DNA of 64,000 bases from Achromobacter seleniivolatilans (lineage in GTDB: Bacteria; Pseudomonadota; Gammaproteobacteria; Burkholderiales; Burkholderiaceae_B), in assembly GCF_030864005.1 (NCBI RefSeq), contig NZ_CP132976.1:3100001-3164000 (forward strand), read 5' to 3'. Positions 54,873 through 63,361 of this stretch are shown piece after piece. Position numbers and translations under genes: made by a program. Position 1 is the stretch's first letter; every line of letters begins with the position of its first letter. The notes beneath the pieces were generated by a model. That model was not told the origin of the DNA and ran no database searches. It worked only from the letters and a program-made list of their open reading frames with translations.

Positions 54873-56717
54873 TCAACGGCCCTGACGGCCGCGCCCGCCC
54901 ATCACACCCAGGCGAGACTCGTGCGCCGACGCGCCTCGCGGCTGCCAATCATCGCCACGGGGCGAGGACGAGGCCGACGCGCTACGCGGAGCACGGGGCT
55001 TACCGCCTGCGCCCGGCCCCTTACCACCAGCGGTGCCGCCACCGCCATTACGCGGACCATCAGCTTTATTACCACCACGACCGCCACCAGCCGCCGGCTT
55101 GCCGCCGCGGCTGGCATTGCCGCCGCGCGCACCTGCCGGCTTGCCGCCAGAGGGTTTGCCGCCAGAAGGCTTGCGACCGCCGCCGCCCACAGGCGCGTCG
55201 GCTGCATTACCCATCGGCACGTCGCTCGATACCGCATTACCCGACGGACCATTGACCGCAGCTGCACGAGGGCCGCGCGGCTTGCCGCCGGGCTTGCCAC
55301 CCGGTTTGCCGCCCGGCTTGCCATTTGGCCTGCCACCGCCACCCGTCGCAGAACGGCCGCCCGCCGGCTTGCCGCCCTTACGATTGCCGCCTGCGCTTTC
55401 CGCAGCCAGCGGATGGCCATTGGCATAACCGCCAGCGATCATCAAACCGGTGCCAAACGGATCGGACGGGCATGCCGCAGCTTGACCCGCGCTACCTTGA
55501 CGGCCGCCTTGCAGCTTGCCGCGGCGCCCGATGCGAGCGCCATTCATGCCGTTGCGATCCATGGTGCCAAAGCCCGGGGGCAAGGCGCTGTCATGGGATG
55601 CCGGCTGCTTGGAGCGGCGGCGATTGCCACCCGATTCGTCGTCTTCGCGCAACAGTCCCAGCTGGACCATCAATGCAGTGACCAGCGAGCCATCCAATTC
55701 TTCCCAACGGCCGCGGCGCAGCGTGCGCGGCAAAACCACGTCGCCAAAGCGGGTGCGGATCAGCCGGCTTACCGTTACGCCAACCGCTTCGAACATGCGG
55801 CGAACTTCGCGGTTACGGCCTTCTTGCAAGGTCACGCGATACCAGCGGTTGCTGCCGTCGCCGCCCAGGTAGTCCAACGCGCCAAAAGCGGCCAGACCAT
55901 CTTCCAGCTCAATGCCGTCGACCAGCGACTGGCGTTGCGCCTCATCCATCTCGCCCAGCACGCGCACCGCGTATTCGCGCTCGGTGCCGTAGCGGGGATG
56001 CATGATCCGGTTGGCCATATCGCCCGAGGTCGTGAAAATCAGCAGACCTTCGGTGTTCAGATCCAGACGGCCGACCGACAACCACTTGCCGGTACGCAGC
56101 TTGGGCAGGCGCGCGAACACGCTGGCGCGGCCACCCGGATCATCATGACTGACGATTTCGCCAGCAGGCTTGTGATAAAGAATCACGCGCGGCGGCTTCT
56201 TGGTGTTCAGGCGCATGATCGGCTTGCCGTTCACGCGCACTTGATCATTGGGCCCCACACGCTGACCGATATGAGCCGGTTCGCCGTTGACCGACACGCG
56301 GCCCGCAACAATCAGCTCTTCCATTTCGCGGCGGGAACCGATACCAGCATCGGCCAGCACCTTGTGCAGCTTGGGCATGACTGCCTCGCTGTTCAGGTAC
56401 TTGCCCAGACGCTGTTCCATGCGGTCTGCCGTATCCAGATAGGACAAAGCCTGTTCGGCCTCTTGCTCTCCGCCACGGGAGTCATCGGACTCGACCGGAG
56501 CAGCGGCAACGGGCTGCGCTTCAGCCGCAGGCGCCTGCTCGGCAGCGGCATCGCCACGACGGCGGCGAAACGGCGTCCTTAGCTTGCGGCCACGCCCACG
56601 CGCACCAGCCTCACCTTCGGCTGCCGGCTCGCGAGCGGCGGAGGATTCCGGCTGACCGTTGGAAACGGTGTCATCCGAACGGGGATTATCGTCCTGCATT
56701 GCTGTATTCGTTGTCAC
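54873..56717 (-). CDS. rluB: 23S rRNA pseudouridine-2605 synthase RluB with long basic tail
   Basis: Encodes 614 aa from the GTG at 56717, which has GGAG 8 nt upstream; the ATG at 56699 is an alternative. A ~110-aa charged N-terminal region precedes the S4 RNA-binding domain ([23 protein letters not shown]) and the pseudouridine synthase core with [14 protein letters not shown] (catalytic aspartate), [12 protein letters not shown] and [16 protein letters not shown]. From about residue 370 to the end a ~240-aa Gly/Lys/Arg/Pro-rich tail with GGKP repeats follows. RluB modifies U2605 in the peptidyl-transferase region. It follows scpB, overlapping its end slightly in reach. Confidence 0.95.
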   Translation of the reverse strand: MTTNTAMQDDNPRSDDTVSNGQPESSAAREPAAEGEAGARGRGRKLRTPFRRRRGDAAAEQAPAAEAQPVAAAPVESDDSRGGEQEAEQALSYLDTADRMEQRLGKYLNSEAVMPKLHKVLADAGIGSRREMEELIVAGRVSVNGEPAHIGQRVGPNDQVRVNGKPIMRLNTKKPPRVILYHKPAGEIVSHDDPGGRASVFARLPKLRTGKWLSVGRLDLNTEGLLIFTTSGDMANRIMHPRYGTEREYAVRVLGEMDEAQRQSLVDGIELEDGLAAFGALDYLGGDGSNRWYRVTLQEGRNREVRRMFEAVGVTVSRLIRTRFGDVVLPRTLRRGRWEELDGSLVTALMVQLGLLREDDESGGNRRRSKQPASHDSALPPGFGTMDRNGMNGARIGRRGKLQGGRQGSAGQAAACPSDPFGTGLMIAGGYANGHPLAAESAGGNRKGGKPAGGRSATGGGGRPNGKPGGKPGGKPGGKPRGPRAAAVNGPSGNAVSSDVPMGNAADAPVGGGGRKPSGGKPSGGKPAGARGGNASRGGKPAAGGGRGGNKADGPRNGGGGTAGGKGPGAGGKPRAPRSASASSSPRGDDWQPRGASAHESRLGVMGGRGRQGR

Positions 56718-56734
56718 TGGGACAGCTCCGAATT

Positions 56735-57940
56735 TCAAACTTGGGTAGGCCTGCCGGGGGCAGGCTCGTCATCATCAGGGGACGCCGACTCTCGGTCGGC
56801 GACAGGCCGTTCCGGGTCCGCTTCATCCAGCGCCACGGAAGCGGCGCCAGGATCGGGCCGAATCCGTTCGTCAAGACCAAAGACGGGCTCATGCCCAGCG
56901 GCGCCAGGCGCTGCACTATCGGTCTCGTCAATCGGGTCGGTCTGTTCCGCGTGTTTTGCGTTCTCGACACTTTCCTTTGCAGCACCGGCCTCTGTGACGT
57001 CGGCGGCTATATCGGAAGTATCGCTACCGTCCATGTCGCCGGGTAAACCGGACATGGTCGGCAAATTGGACAAGCCTTCGGCTTGCTCCCGGACGGTAGG
57101 TTCGTCGGCGGGATCCGCGCCTTCTTCTGTGCGCGAAACGTCGGATTCTACGCTATCGATCGGGTCTATGGTTGCATCGTGTGCCGAAACAGACAATTCC
57201 GCAACTGGGATATCGCCATTTTCAACGTTATCCGACTCGGCCCCGATAGCCATTTCGTGCTGAATTCCGGCCTCTTCACCTGCGGGAGCCTGCTCATCGG
57301 AAGCAATATCCGTCTCGGAGGCCTCTTCTTCGTTGCCCGCAGTTGCCGGATCAACGCCCTCGCCTGTCAATTGCTGCACTTCACCCAGATCCAGGCCCGC
57401 CAGCGCGGCGGCGGCATGAGTGGATTCCAACGGGGGCAGTTCGTCCAGCGCACGCAGGCCCAAATCATCCAGGAATTGGCGCGTCGTGCCGAACAACGCC
57501 GGACGGCCAGGGGCGTCGCGATGCCCAATGACCTCGATCCAGCCCCGATCCTCTAACGCCTTCACGATCTGGGAAGACACCGTGACGCCGCGAATATCTT
57601 CAATATCGCCACGCGTCACCGGCTGGCGCCAGGCCACGATCGCCAGCGTTTCCATTACCGCACGGGAATACTTGGGCGGTTTTTCCGGGCTCAGTCTTTC
57701 CAGGTAGCGCTGCATGTGCGGGCGGCTCTGAAAACGCCACCCGCTTGCAAGCTGCACAAGCTCCAGACCGCCATCGGCCCAATTACTTTGCAGCGTCTCC
57801 AACAGCCCGCGAAGCTTGCTGTTGTCGAATTGTTCATCGTCACCGAATAGCTTGCGCATATCGGACAGTTGCATCGGCTGCACCGCGCATAACAACGCGG
57901 TTTCCAGCACGAGTATTGCCTCGCTATCGTTCATCGACAT
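56735..57940 (-). CDS. scpB: Segregation and condensation protein ScpB with long acidic tail
   Basis: Encodes 401 aa, about twice the usual ScpB. The winged-helix core occupies residues ~1-175 ([22 protein letters not shown], then [29 protein letters not shown] and [16 protein letters not shown]). The remaining ~225 residues are acidic and probably disordered. ScpB is the kite subunit of the SMC-ScpAB condensin that organises the chromosome. scpA is not in the window. It lies just upstream of rluB, as in many bacteria. Confidence 0.93.
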   Translation of the reverse strand: MSMNDSEAILVLETALLCAVQPMQLSDMRKLFGDDEQFDNSKLRGLLETLQSNWADGGLELVQLASGWRFQSRPHMQRYLERLSPEKPPKYSRAVMETLAIVAWRQPVTRGDIEDIRGVTVSSQIVKALEDRGWIEVIGHRDAPGRPALFGTTRQFLDDLGLRALDELPPLESTHAAAALAGLDLGEVQQLTGEGVDPATAGNEEEASETDIASDEQAPAGEEAGIQHEMAIGAESDNVENGDIPVAELSVSAHDATIDPIDSVESDVSRTEEGADPADEPTVREQAEGLSNLPTMSGLPGDMDGSDTSDIAADVTEAGAAKESVENAKHAEQTDPIDETDSAAPGAAGHEPVFGLDERIRPDPGAASVALDEADPERPVADRESASPDDDEPAPGRPTQV

Positions 57941-57961
57941 TCAAATTCAAAAAGGGCTAAC

Positions 57962-57990
57962 TTGCGCTAGGTTGAAAATAGGGTTAATAT
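57962..57990 (+). promoter_or_regulatory. Putative promoter of tRNA-fMet copy 2
   Basis: TTGCGC, a 17-nt spacer and TAATAT end 12 bp before the tRNA, placing the start at about 57997. Confidence 0.5.
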
Positions 57991-58002
57991 TCTTTTCTCA
58001 GA

Positions 58003-58079
58003 CGCGGGGTGGAGCAGTCTGGCAGCTCGTCGGGCTCATAACCCGAAGGTCACAGGTTCAAATCCTGTCCCCGCAACCA
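58003..58079 (+). tRNA. Initiator tRNA-fMet (CAT), copy 2
   Basis: A 77-nt gene identical to the copy at 2754-2830, with unpaired C1-A72, three G-C pairs in the anticodon stem and encoded CCA. It is divergent from scpB, with its own promoter-like sequence and terminator. Confidence 0.97.
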
Positions 58080-58087
58080 AATTGATG

Positions 58088-58116
58088 AAGGCCTGGCGAA
58101 TTCGCCAGGCCTTTTT
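58088..58116 (+). terminator. Terminator of tRNA-fMet copy 2
   Basis: A perfect 26-bp palindrome (13-bp arm AAGGCCTGGCGAA) without loop spacer, followed by T, eight bases after the tRNA CCA end. Confidence 0.88.
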
Positions 58117-58724
58117 CATTTGTGCCTGCAATTCGGAAGATTTCGAAGCAGCCGCATTCCCCAGGGCCGAGCGGGCAGCAACGGCGGCAGACGTGGCGCC
58201 AACTGCCGACCCAACTACCGACCCAACACCCAATCCACGCACAAGAACAGCCCCACCCAAACGTGCGGGCCAAGAGCTGACGGCGTTGGTTTGCGAAGTG
58301 TTCACGAAATCCTTGTGTTTACTGCCATCAATGACGGACTTGCGGCGAAGCGGCCGCGCCGATCATGAAAGGGCGGAATGCGTGCCGCAATGTCTATCGC
58401 GGCAGACGCCTTGAATAAATTCTGGAAAAGCTGGCATTACCCGCCAACGGGCCTATGGAACACGCCGGCAACCCGGCGCCATCTTCCTGCGGCAATCGAT
58501 ATCAAGAACCTGGAACACCAGGCATCGGACGAAGCGGCGTGGCTAGCAGCCACCACTGGCCGGACTTGCGATTCTTAGAGAGCTAGCGAACATTGGCTTT
58601 ACGCAAAACGGCTTACCGGAAACAACACCGGGCCACTCGCGCCAAGCCTGTCGGAGCAACGTCGAAATTATACCGTTATATACCCCACCCTCAAGCGCGG
58701 GAGACCGCAAGCCGTGCGCGAAAA
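58117..58724. other. 608-bp region with no confident gene
   Basis: No frame here has a ribosome site together with gene-like composition. A 66-aa frame at 58378-58578 (+) lacks a Shine-Dalgarno sequence. A GTG-initiated leftward frame from 58305 encodes a glycine-zipper-like stretch but reads through the tRNA terminator and antisense to the tRNA. A 12-bp imperfect direct repeat (CCAACTGCCGAC, CCAACTACCGAC) lies near 58200. Confidence 0.5.
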
Positions 58725-59630
58725 CTACGTTCCGGCCTTATCCCAGGGCGTGGAACCCAGCCTGTCCACAAGAAAATCCAGCATCGAGCGCAATATCAAT
58801 GGCATCTGACGGCGCGAGACATACACGCCATAAATACCCAATTCTTGCGGTTTGTATTGCGGCAAAATGGCCTTCAGCCGGCCTGCGGCGACATACTCAG
58901 CAGCGTAGTACGTAGGCAACATGGCAATCCCCGCCCCTTCCAGCGCCGCACTCAGCAGGACAGACACTTCATTAGCGGAGATATTGCCGCTGACAGGCAC
59001 ATCCACGGGTTCGCCCTCCCGCTCAAAACGCCACAAGCTTTTACCAAAATAAGAATGCGTCAGGCAGTTGCGTAAGGACAGGTCTTCAATCCTGGCCGGC
59101 GCGCCTTCACGCGCCAGGTAATCCGGCGACGCGCAAACGACAGAACGGCAGACAGCCAGCTTACGGGCTATCAGATTAGGGTCCAGGTCGTTGGTGATGC
59201 GCACAGCCAGATCGACCCGCTCTTCAACCAGATTGACCGCCCGCTCGACCAGCATCAGATCCACCGATGTGCCTGGATGCTGTTTGACGTAGTCAGTGAC
59301 GGCGCTGGCCAGATGGCGCGATCCGAACGACATTGATGTCGTGATGCGCAGCAGGCCACGCGGCGTATCTTCAGGCGTTGAAACCGCGTTGCGCAGGTCT
59401 CCAACCATATCCAGCATTTGCCGGCAGCGAGGCAGGGTTTCCGCCCCAGCGGGCGTCAAACTCAAGCGACGGGTCGTGCGGTGCAGCAATCGCACTCCCA
59501 CCCACTGCTCCATTTCGGCCAGATAGCGCGACACCATGGCGCGCGACATGTCCAGATGAATCGCCGCCGCCGACAAACTCCCCCTGTCAGCGACCTCTAC
59601 GAACACCTGCATGGCTTTCAGACGATCCAT
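58725..59630 (-). CDS. LysR-family transcriptional regulator
   Basis: Encodes 301 aa. HTH LKAMQVFVEVADRGSLSAAAIHLDMSRAMVSRYLAEMEQWVGVRLLHRTTRRLSLT (residues ~4-58) has the RTTRRLSLTPAG signature of the CrgA/DntR-like branch. The effector domain has LRITTSMSFGSRHLASAV and VDLAVRITNDLDPNLIARKL. It is 123 bp downstream of the CobW-type gene on the same strand. Targets are unknown. Confidence 0.93.
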   Translation of the reverse strand: MDRLKAMQVFVEVADRGSLSAAAIHLDMSRAMVSRYLAEMEQWVGVRLLHRTTRRLSLTPAGAETLPRCRQMLDMVGDLRNAVSTPEDTPRGLLRITTSMSFGSRHLASAVTDYVKQHPGTSVDLMLVERAVNLVEERVDLAVRITNDLDPNLIARKLAVCRSVVCASPDYLAREGAPARIEDLSLRNCLTHSYFGKSLWRFEREGEPVDVPVSGNISANEVSVLLSAALEGAGIAMLPTYYAAEYVAAGRLKAILPQYKPQELGIYGVYVSRRQMPLILRSMLDFLVDRLGSTPWDKAGT

Positions 59631-59753
59631 GATTGTCTCGATTTTTGCACCAGACCGTACCGGTTATACCGTATTTCTGTGCAACATCCGCACCTAAATC
59701 GCGACTTTTTGCCTATCGAACCGGGCAAGCAGACCGCCGCCCATCCGCCAGCA

Positions 59754-60755
59754 TCAGGCGGGAAGTTGGCCCAGCGCCTCGCACACTGCTGCACGCACCA
59801 CGGCCACGTCTTCGCCCCGCACGATATATACAAGCCGCGATGCACGGTCGTCGCCCGGCCATTGCGTGAGCGGCCGGATGGGATAGAGCTCGCCGTGCAC
59901 CCCATGCACCTCGCAAGGCAGAGCTTCACCCTCGAAACAGACCAAACCCTTCATACGCAACAGGCTCTGCCCAAAGCGCTCCTGGATGCGCGAGACCCCC
60001 GCGAGAAATGCGGCGCGGCTCAAAGGCGACGACAGGACCAGCGAGAAACTGGCAACCGCTGCATGCCTGGCGGCAGCGGGTTGAGCAAACGCTTGCAACC
60101 AATTCGACATGGCGACACCGTCGCGCCGGATTTGCCCGTCCAGCCCATCGCGCAGCACACCCGCCAGCGGCGCATCCTGCCGCTGCACACAGCGCTGGGC
60201 CCCTGGATTCACGGCAATCACCGCACGCTCCACGCAACGCAGCTGCGCTGCGTCCACCAGGTCAGACTTGCTCATTACCACGGCATCAGCCAAGGCAAGC
60301 TGCCGCGACGCCTCGGGCTGCGCCACCAGGTCAGCCTCGCCGTTGCGCGCATCCACCACGACAATCGCGCCGCGATAGGCATAACGCTCGGCCAAGAATC
60401 GATCGTGCTTAAGCGTAAATAGAATCGGGGCGGGGTCCGCCAACCCGCTCGTCTCGATCAGCACACGGCGAAACGGCTTGATCCGGCGGCTGACAGCCAG
60501 CATGAAGAGATCGCGCAAGGTATCCACGACCGCCCCGCTAACCACACAACAAAGGCAACCGCCTTCGACCAGCACCACATTGTCAGGCGCCAAACGGACC
60601 AGGTGATGGTCAACACCAATATCGCCATATTCATTGACGATGACGAGGGCGTCGGAGTAAGCAGGCTCGTGCAGCAAACGATTGAGCAAGGTGGTCTTGC
60701 CACTGCCCAGAAACCCGGAAATCACCGTTACGCCAATCCGCTTGTCGTCTTCCAT
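59754..60755 (-). CDS. COG0523 (CobW-type) GTPase 1
   Basis: Encodes 333 aa from the ATG at 60755, preceded by AAAGGG. P-loop GFLGSGKTTLLNRLL (residues ~14-28), the metal-binding CxCC motif GGCLCC (C67, C69, C70), ETSGLADPAPI and SKSD for the GTPase. C-terminal CobW_C domain from ~residue 240. These are metallochaperone GTPases for zinc or cobalt. It lies 25 bp after the second CobW gene in the same leftward unit. Confidence 0.92.
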   Translation of the reverse strand: MEDDKRIGVTVISGFLGSGKTTLLNRLLHEPAYSDALVIVNEYGDIGVDHHLVRLAPDNVVLVEGGCLCCVVSGAVVDTLRDLFMLAVSRRIKPFRRVLIETSGLADPAPILFTLKHDRFLAERYAYRGAIVVVDARNGEADLVAQPEASRQLALADAVVMSKSDLVDAAQLRCVERAVIAVNPGAQRCVQRQDAPLAGVLRDGLDGQIRRDGVAMSNWLQAFAQPAAARHAAVASFSLVLSSPLSRAAFLAGVSRIQERFGQSLLRMKGLVCFEGEALPCEVHGVHGELYPIRPLTQWPGDDRASRLVYIVRGEDVAVVRAAVCEALGQLPA

Positions 60756-60780
60756 ACCTACCCTTTGCACCCGACCGGTT

Positions 60781-62013
60781 TTAATCTTGCTGCGGCCCCC
60801 AAACCGGGAACGGGTCGCTGATATTTGCCAGTTCGGCAGCAGGCCGCGTCATTTCTTCCTGCGTCATCAGACATGCTTGCAAGCGTGCGCGCAGCGCCGG
60901 CTCATCCATACCCATACCAATCAGCACCAGCTCCTGACACCGGTCGCCGTAGACCGGGTCCCAATCTGCTACGACCTCGGCTCGGGATTGCGCATCTGCC
61001 GGCCACTGCTCACGAGGCAACGCCGCCCACCAATATCCCGCAGCGCCATACCGCGTGACCGGACCCGCCTGCGACCAGGATGCCGCGAACGCGGGCCGAG
61101 TCACCAGCCAGAAAAATCCTTTGGACCGCACCACGCCAGGCCACTCCTGATGCAGGCATTCCCAGAAACGCTGAGGATGGAATGGCCGCTTGGCCCGAAA
61201 CACAAAACTGCCGATTCCGTATTCCTGGCTTTCAGGCACGTGCTCGCCACGCAGCTCTTTGAGCCAGCCCGGCGCTTGCGCAGCCGCCTCGAAATCAAAC
61301 CGCCCCGTGTCCAACACCCGTCCCATCGGCACTCGCCCAAACTCGCTGCGCACGATATCAGCACGCGGATTTAGCCGATGCAAGATTGCCTCTAATCGGG
61401 CCAAGTCCTCAGGGGAGATCAGATCCGTCTTGTTCAACACCATGACATCACAGAATTCCACCTGTTCAACCAGCAGGTCCACCACTGTGCGCGTGTCGTC
61501 ATCCCCCAAGACCTCGCCCCGCTCAGACAAGCTGTCTTCGCTGGAATAGTCCCGCAAGAAGTTAAAAGCATCCACCACCGTGACCATCGTGTCCAGGCGG
61601 GCGACGTCAGCCAGGCTGACACCATCCTCATCGCGAAAGGTGAACGTCTCCGCCACGGGCAGGGGCTCGGAAATGCCGGTTGACTCAATCAGCAGATAGT
61701 CAAAGCGGCCCTCGCCAGCAAGCCGTCGAATCTCGACAAGCAAATCCTCGCGCAGCGTACAACAGATGCATCCATTACTCATCTCGACCAGCTTCTCGTC
61801 GGCGCGGGACAGCGCTGCGCCGCCCTCGCGCACCAGCCGCGCATCGATATTCACCTCAGACATATCGTTGACGATGACCGCCACCCGCCTGCCCTCCCGG
61901 TTGTTCAGCACGTGGTTGAGCAGGGTGGTCTTGCCCGCCCCCAAAAATCCCGACAATACCGTGACAGGCAAACGCCCATCGCACGGCTGCGCCGCGCCTT
62001 CCAGCTGAATCAT
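60781..62013 (-). CDS. COG0523 GTPase 2 (ZigA/YciC-like)
   Basis: Encodes 410 aa from the ATG at 62013, with GGAG 6 nt upstream. P-loop [15 protein letters not shown] (residues 22-36), metal motif GCICC (C82, C84, C85), [15 protein letters not shown] and LNKTDL; a long C-terminal CobW_C domain follows. Length and sequence fit the zinc-starvation ZigA/YciC group. The Zur-like box directly upstream supports zinc control. It leads a two-gene unit with GTPase 1. Confidence 0.92.
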   Translation of the reverse strand: MIQLEGAAQPCDGRLPVTVLSGFLGAGKTTLLNHVLNNREGRRVAVIVNDMSEVNIDARLVREGGAALSRADEKLVEMSNGCICCTLREDLLVEIRRLAGEGRFDYLLIESTGISEPLPVAETFTFRDEDGVSLADVARLDTMVTVVDAFNFLRDYSSEDSLSERGEVLGDDDTRTVVDLLVEQVEFCDVMVLNKTDLISPEDLARLEAILHRLNPRADIVRSEFGRVPMGRVLDTGRFDFEAAAQAPGWLKELRGEHVPESQEYGIGSFVFRAKRPFHPQRFWECLHQEWPGVVRSKGFFWLVTRPAFAASWSQAGPVTRYGAAGYWWAALPREQWPADAQSRAEVVADWDPVYGDRCQELVLIGMGMDEPALRARLQACLMTQEEMTRPAAELANISDPFPVWGPQQD

Positions 62014-62033
62014 GGCTCGCTCCGAAATTGAAA

Positions 62034-62048
62034 TGTTATTACATAACA
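62034..62048 (-). promoter_or_regulatory. Putative Zur box upstream of the CobW-type GTPases
   Basis: TGTTAT-TAC-ATAACA, a perfect inverted repeat in an AT-rich stretch 20 bp before the start codon. It closely resembles the TGTTATA-N-TATAACA Zur consensus. Confidence 0.65.
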
Positions 62049-62132
62049 ATATCAGCACAAGCCGCAAGGCAAAAGATTTCTGCAAATAGGGAATGCCAGG
62101 GCGGATGAAGCAGAAAAAGAACCGCAAAAGCC

Positions 62133-62162
62133 AAAAGGGCCATTCACTTGCGTGAATGGCCC
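62133..62162 (-). terminator. Terminator of tRNA-Asn
   Basis: An 11-bp stem GGGCCATTCAC/GTGAATGGCCC with a four-base loop; on the minus strand it is followed by TTTTGGCTTTT. Confidence 0.8.
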
Positions 62163-62174
62163 TGAAAACTTTTT

Positions 62175-62250
62175 TGGCTCCCCGAGCTGGGCTCGAACCA
62201 GCGACCTGCGGATTAACAGTCCGTCGCTCTACCGGCTGAGCTATCGGGGA
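62175..62250 (-). tRNA. tRNA-Asn (GTT)
   Basis: A 76-nt cloverleaf with anticodon loop CTGTTAA (GTT), D arm TAGCTCAGCCGGTAGAGC, T arm GGTTCGAGCC and encoded CCA. A promoter and terminator flank it. Confidence 0.97.
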
Positions 62251-62265
62251 ACTGCCAAGAACGTA

Positions 62266-62294
62266 ATTATGAACGAAAATTTTCTGGGATGCAA
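62266..62294 (-). promoter_or_regulatory. Putative promoter of tRNA-Asn
   Basis: On the minus strand, TTGCAT, a 17-nt spacer and CATAAT (five of six) end about 16 bp before the tRNA. Confidence 0.55.
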
Positions 62295-62471
62295 ATCACG
62301 CTTTTTTTTGAATGTTTTGCACCTCTTGTTTCCCATCAGGAAAAAACTCTGATATGATTTCGGTCTTTCCAGATCAGGCCCCATAAACAGGGCAGCGAAC
62401 TGGAAGAAATCAAAGATGTTTTGCGTACAGAACGGCGGAGTAAAACCCCCAGGACGAAAGCAAATGGTCTT

Positions 62472-62547
62472 GCCGGCATAGCTCAGTTGGTAGAGCAGCG
62501 CATTCGTAATGCGAAGGTCGTAGGTTCGACTCCTATTGCCGGCACCA
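62472..62547 (+). tRNA. tRNA-Thr (CGT)
   Basis: A 76-nt cloverleaf with anticodon loop TTCGTAA (CGT, reading ACG), acceptor GCCGGCA/TGCCGGC and encoded CCA. It is divergent from tRNA-Asn, with a 221-bp gap that also carries a leader of about 100 nt. Confidence 0.96.
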
Positions 62548-62553
62548 AATTCC

Positions 62554-62582
62554 AAAAAGCAGCCCTTTCGGGCTGCTTTTTT
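62554..62582 (+). terminator. Terminator of tRNA-Thr
   Basis: Stem GCAGCCC/GGGCTGC with loop TTTC, five A before and six T after it, 6 nt after the tRNA CCA end. Confidence 0.9.
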
Positions 62583-62701
62583 CATTTCCGCGCATTTTTC
62601 CCCTCGCCCCCTCTTCAGCTTGGCTCCGCCGGCCCTATACAGGGAACTCCGGCCGCTCAGCATGCGTCCAACACCCTGGACCACCCCAAGGGAAGATCGC
62701 C

Positions 62702-63361
62702 ATGCGCATCCTACTCGTCGAAGACGACGTCATGATCGGTGAAAGCGTATTGGACTGCCTGCGCGCGGAGCACTATGCCGTCGATTGGGTGAAGGACGGC
62801 AACGCGGCGGAACTTGCGCTGCGCACCGACACGTATGACCTGATCTTGCTGGATCTGGGCCTGCCCAAACGCGACGGCCTGGCTTTGTTGCGCGATTTAC
62901 GCACACGCAAAGACCGGACCCCGGTTCTGATTGCAACCGCGCGCGACGCCGTCAGCGACCGCATCGCCGGGCTGGACGCGGGCGCCGATGATTACATTGT
63001 CAAACCTTACGACGTAGACGAATTACTGGCGCGCATGCGGGCGCTGATTCGCCGTAGCGCGGGCCGTGCCGAACCGGTGTTTGAACATGACGGCATCACC
63101 ATAGACCCGCAATCGCATGCTGCAATGGTCGACGGCACGCCGGTTGCGCTGACGGCGCGTGAATGGGCCGTGCTGGAACCTTTGATCGCCCGCCCGGGCA
63201 TGATCTTTTCTCGCGCCCAGCTGGAAGAAAAACTCTATAGCTGGAAAGACAGCGTCAGCAGTAACGCGGTTGAGGTTTATATTCATGGCCTGCGCAAGAA
63301 ACTGGGTCAGGACCTGATTCAGAACGTCAGAGGCGTCGGCTATGTCATTCCCAAAACATGA
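62702..63361 (+). CDS. OmpR-family response regulator (QseB/PmrA-like)
   Basis: Encodes 219 aa. Receiver domain with acidic pair D8-D9, phospho-acceptor D51 in ILLDLGLPKRDG, T79 and K101 (IVKPYD). The DNA-binding winged helix covers residues ~125-219, with ALTAREWAVLEPLIARPG and SSNAVEVYIHGLRKKLG. QseB/PmrA-type proteins respond to envelope or metal signals. It overlaps the downstream kinase by 4 bp (ATGA), and the pair is preceded by the tRNA-Thr terminator. Confidence 0.95.
   Translation: MRILLVEDDVMIGESVLDCLRAEHYAVDWVKDGNAAELALRTDTYDLILLDLGLPKRDGLALLRDLRTRKDRTPVLIATARDAVSDRIAGLDAGADDYIVKPYDVDELLARMRALIRRSAGRAEPVFEHDGITIDPQSHAAMVDGTPVALTAREWAVLEPLIARPGMIFSRAQLEEKLYSWKDSVSSNAVEVYIHGLRKKLGQDLIQNVRGVGYVIPKT

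Noticed and set aside
55140..55330. CRISPR-like short repeats
   Set aside because: The periodicity is the in-frame GGKP codon repeat of the RluB tail; there are no unique spacers and no cas genes.
54825..56582. 585-codon open frame opposite rluB
   Set aside because: Antisense to RluB; Ala/Arg/Thr-rich product from the repetitive tail.
58036..58305. Leftward 89-codon frame with a glycine-zipper-like stretch
   Set aside because: Its C-terminus (GTGFEPVTFGL) is antisense to tRNA-fMet and its terminator, a well-known source of false genes. The GTG has only a short-spaced AAGGA.
58378..58578. 66-aa frame after tRNA-fMet copy 2
   Set aside because: No ribosome site, no recognisable features; not called.
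62241..62684. Leftward 147-codon frame across tRNA-Thr
   Set aside because: It reads antisense through the tRNA (the GAGNRSRTYDLRIT-type artefact) and its terminator.
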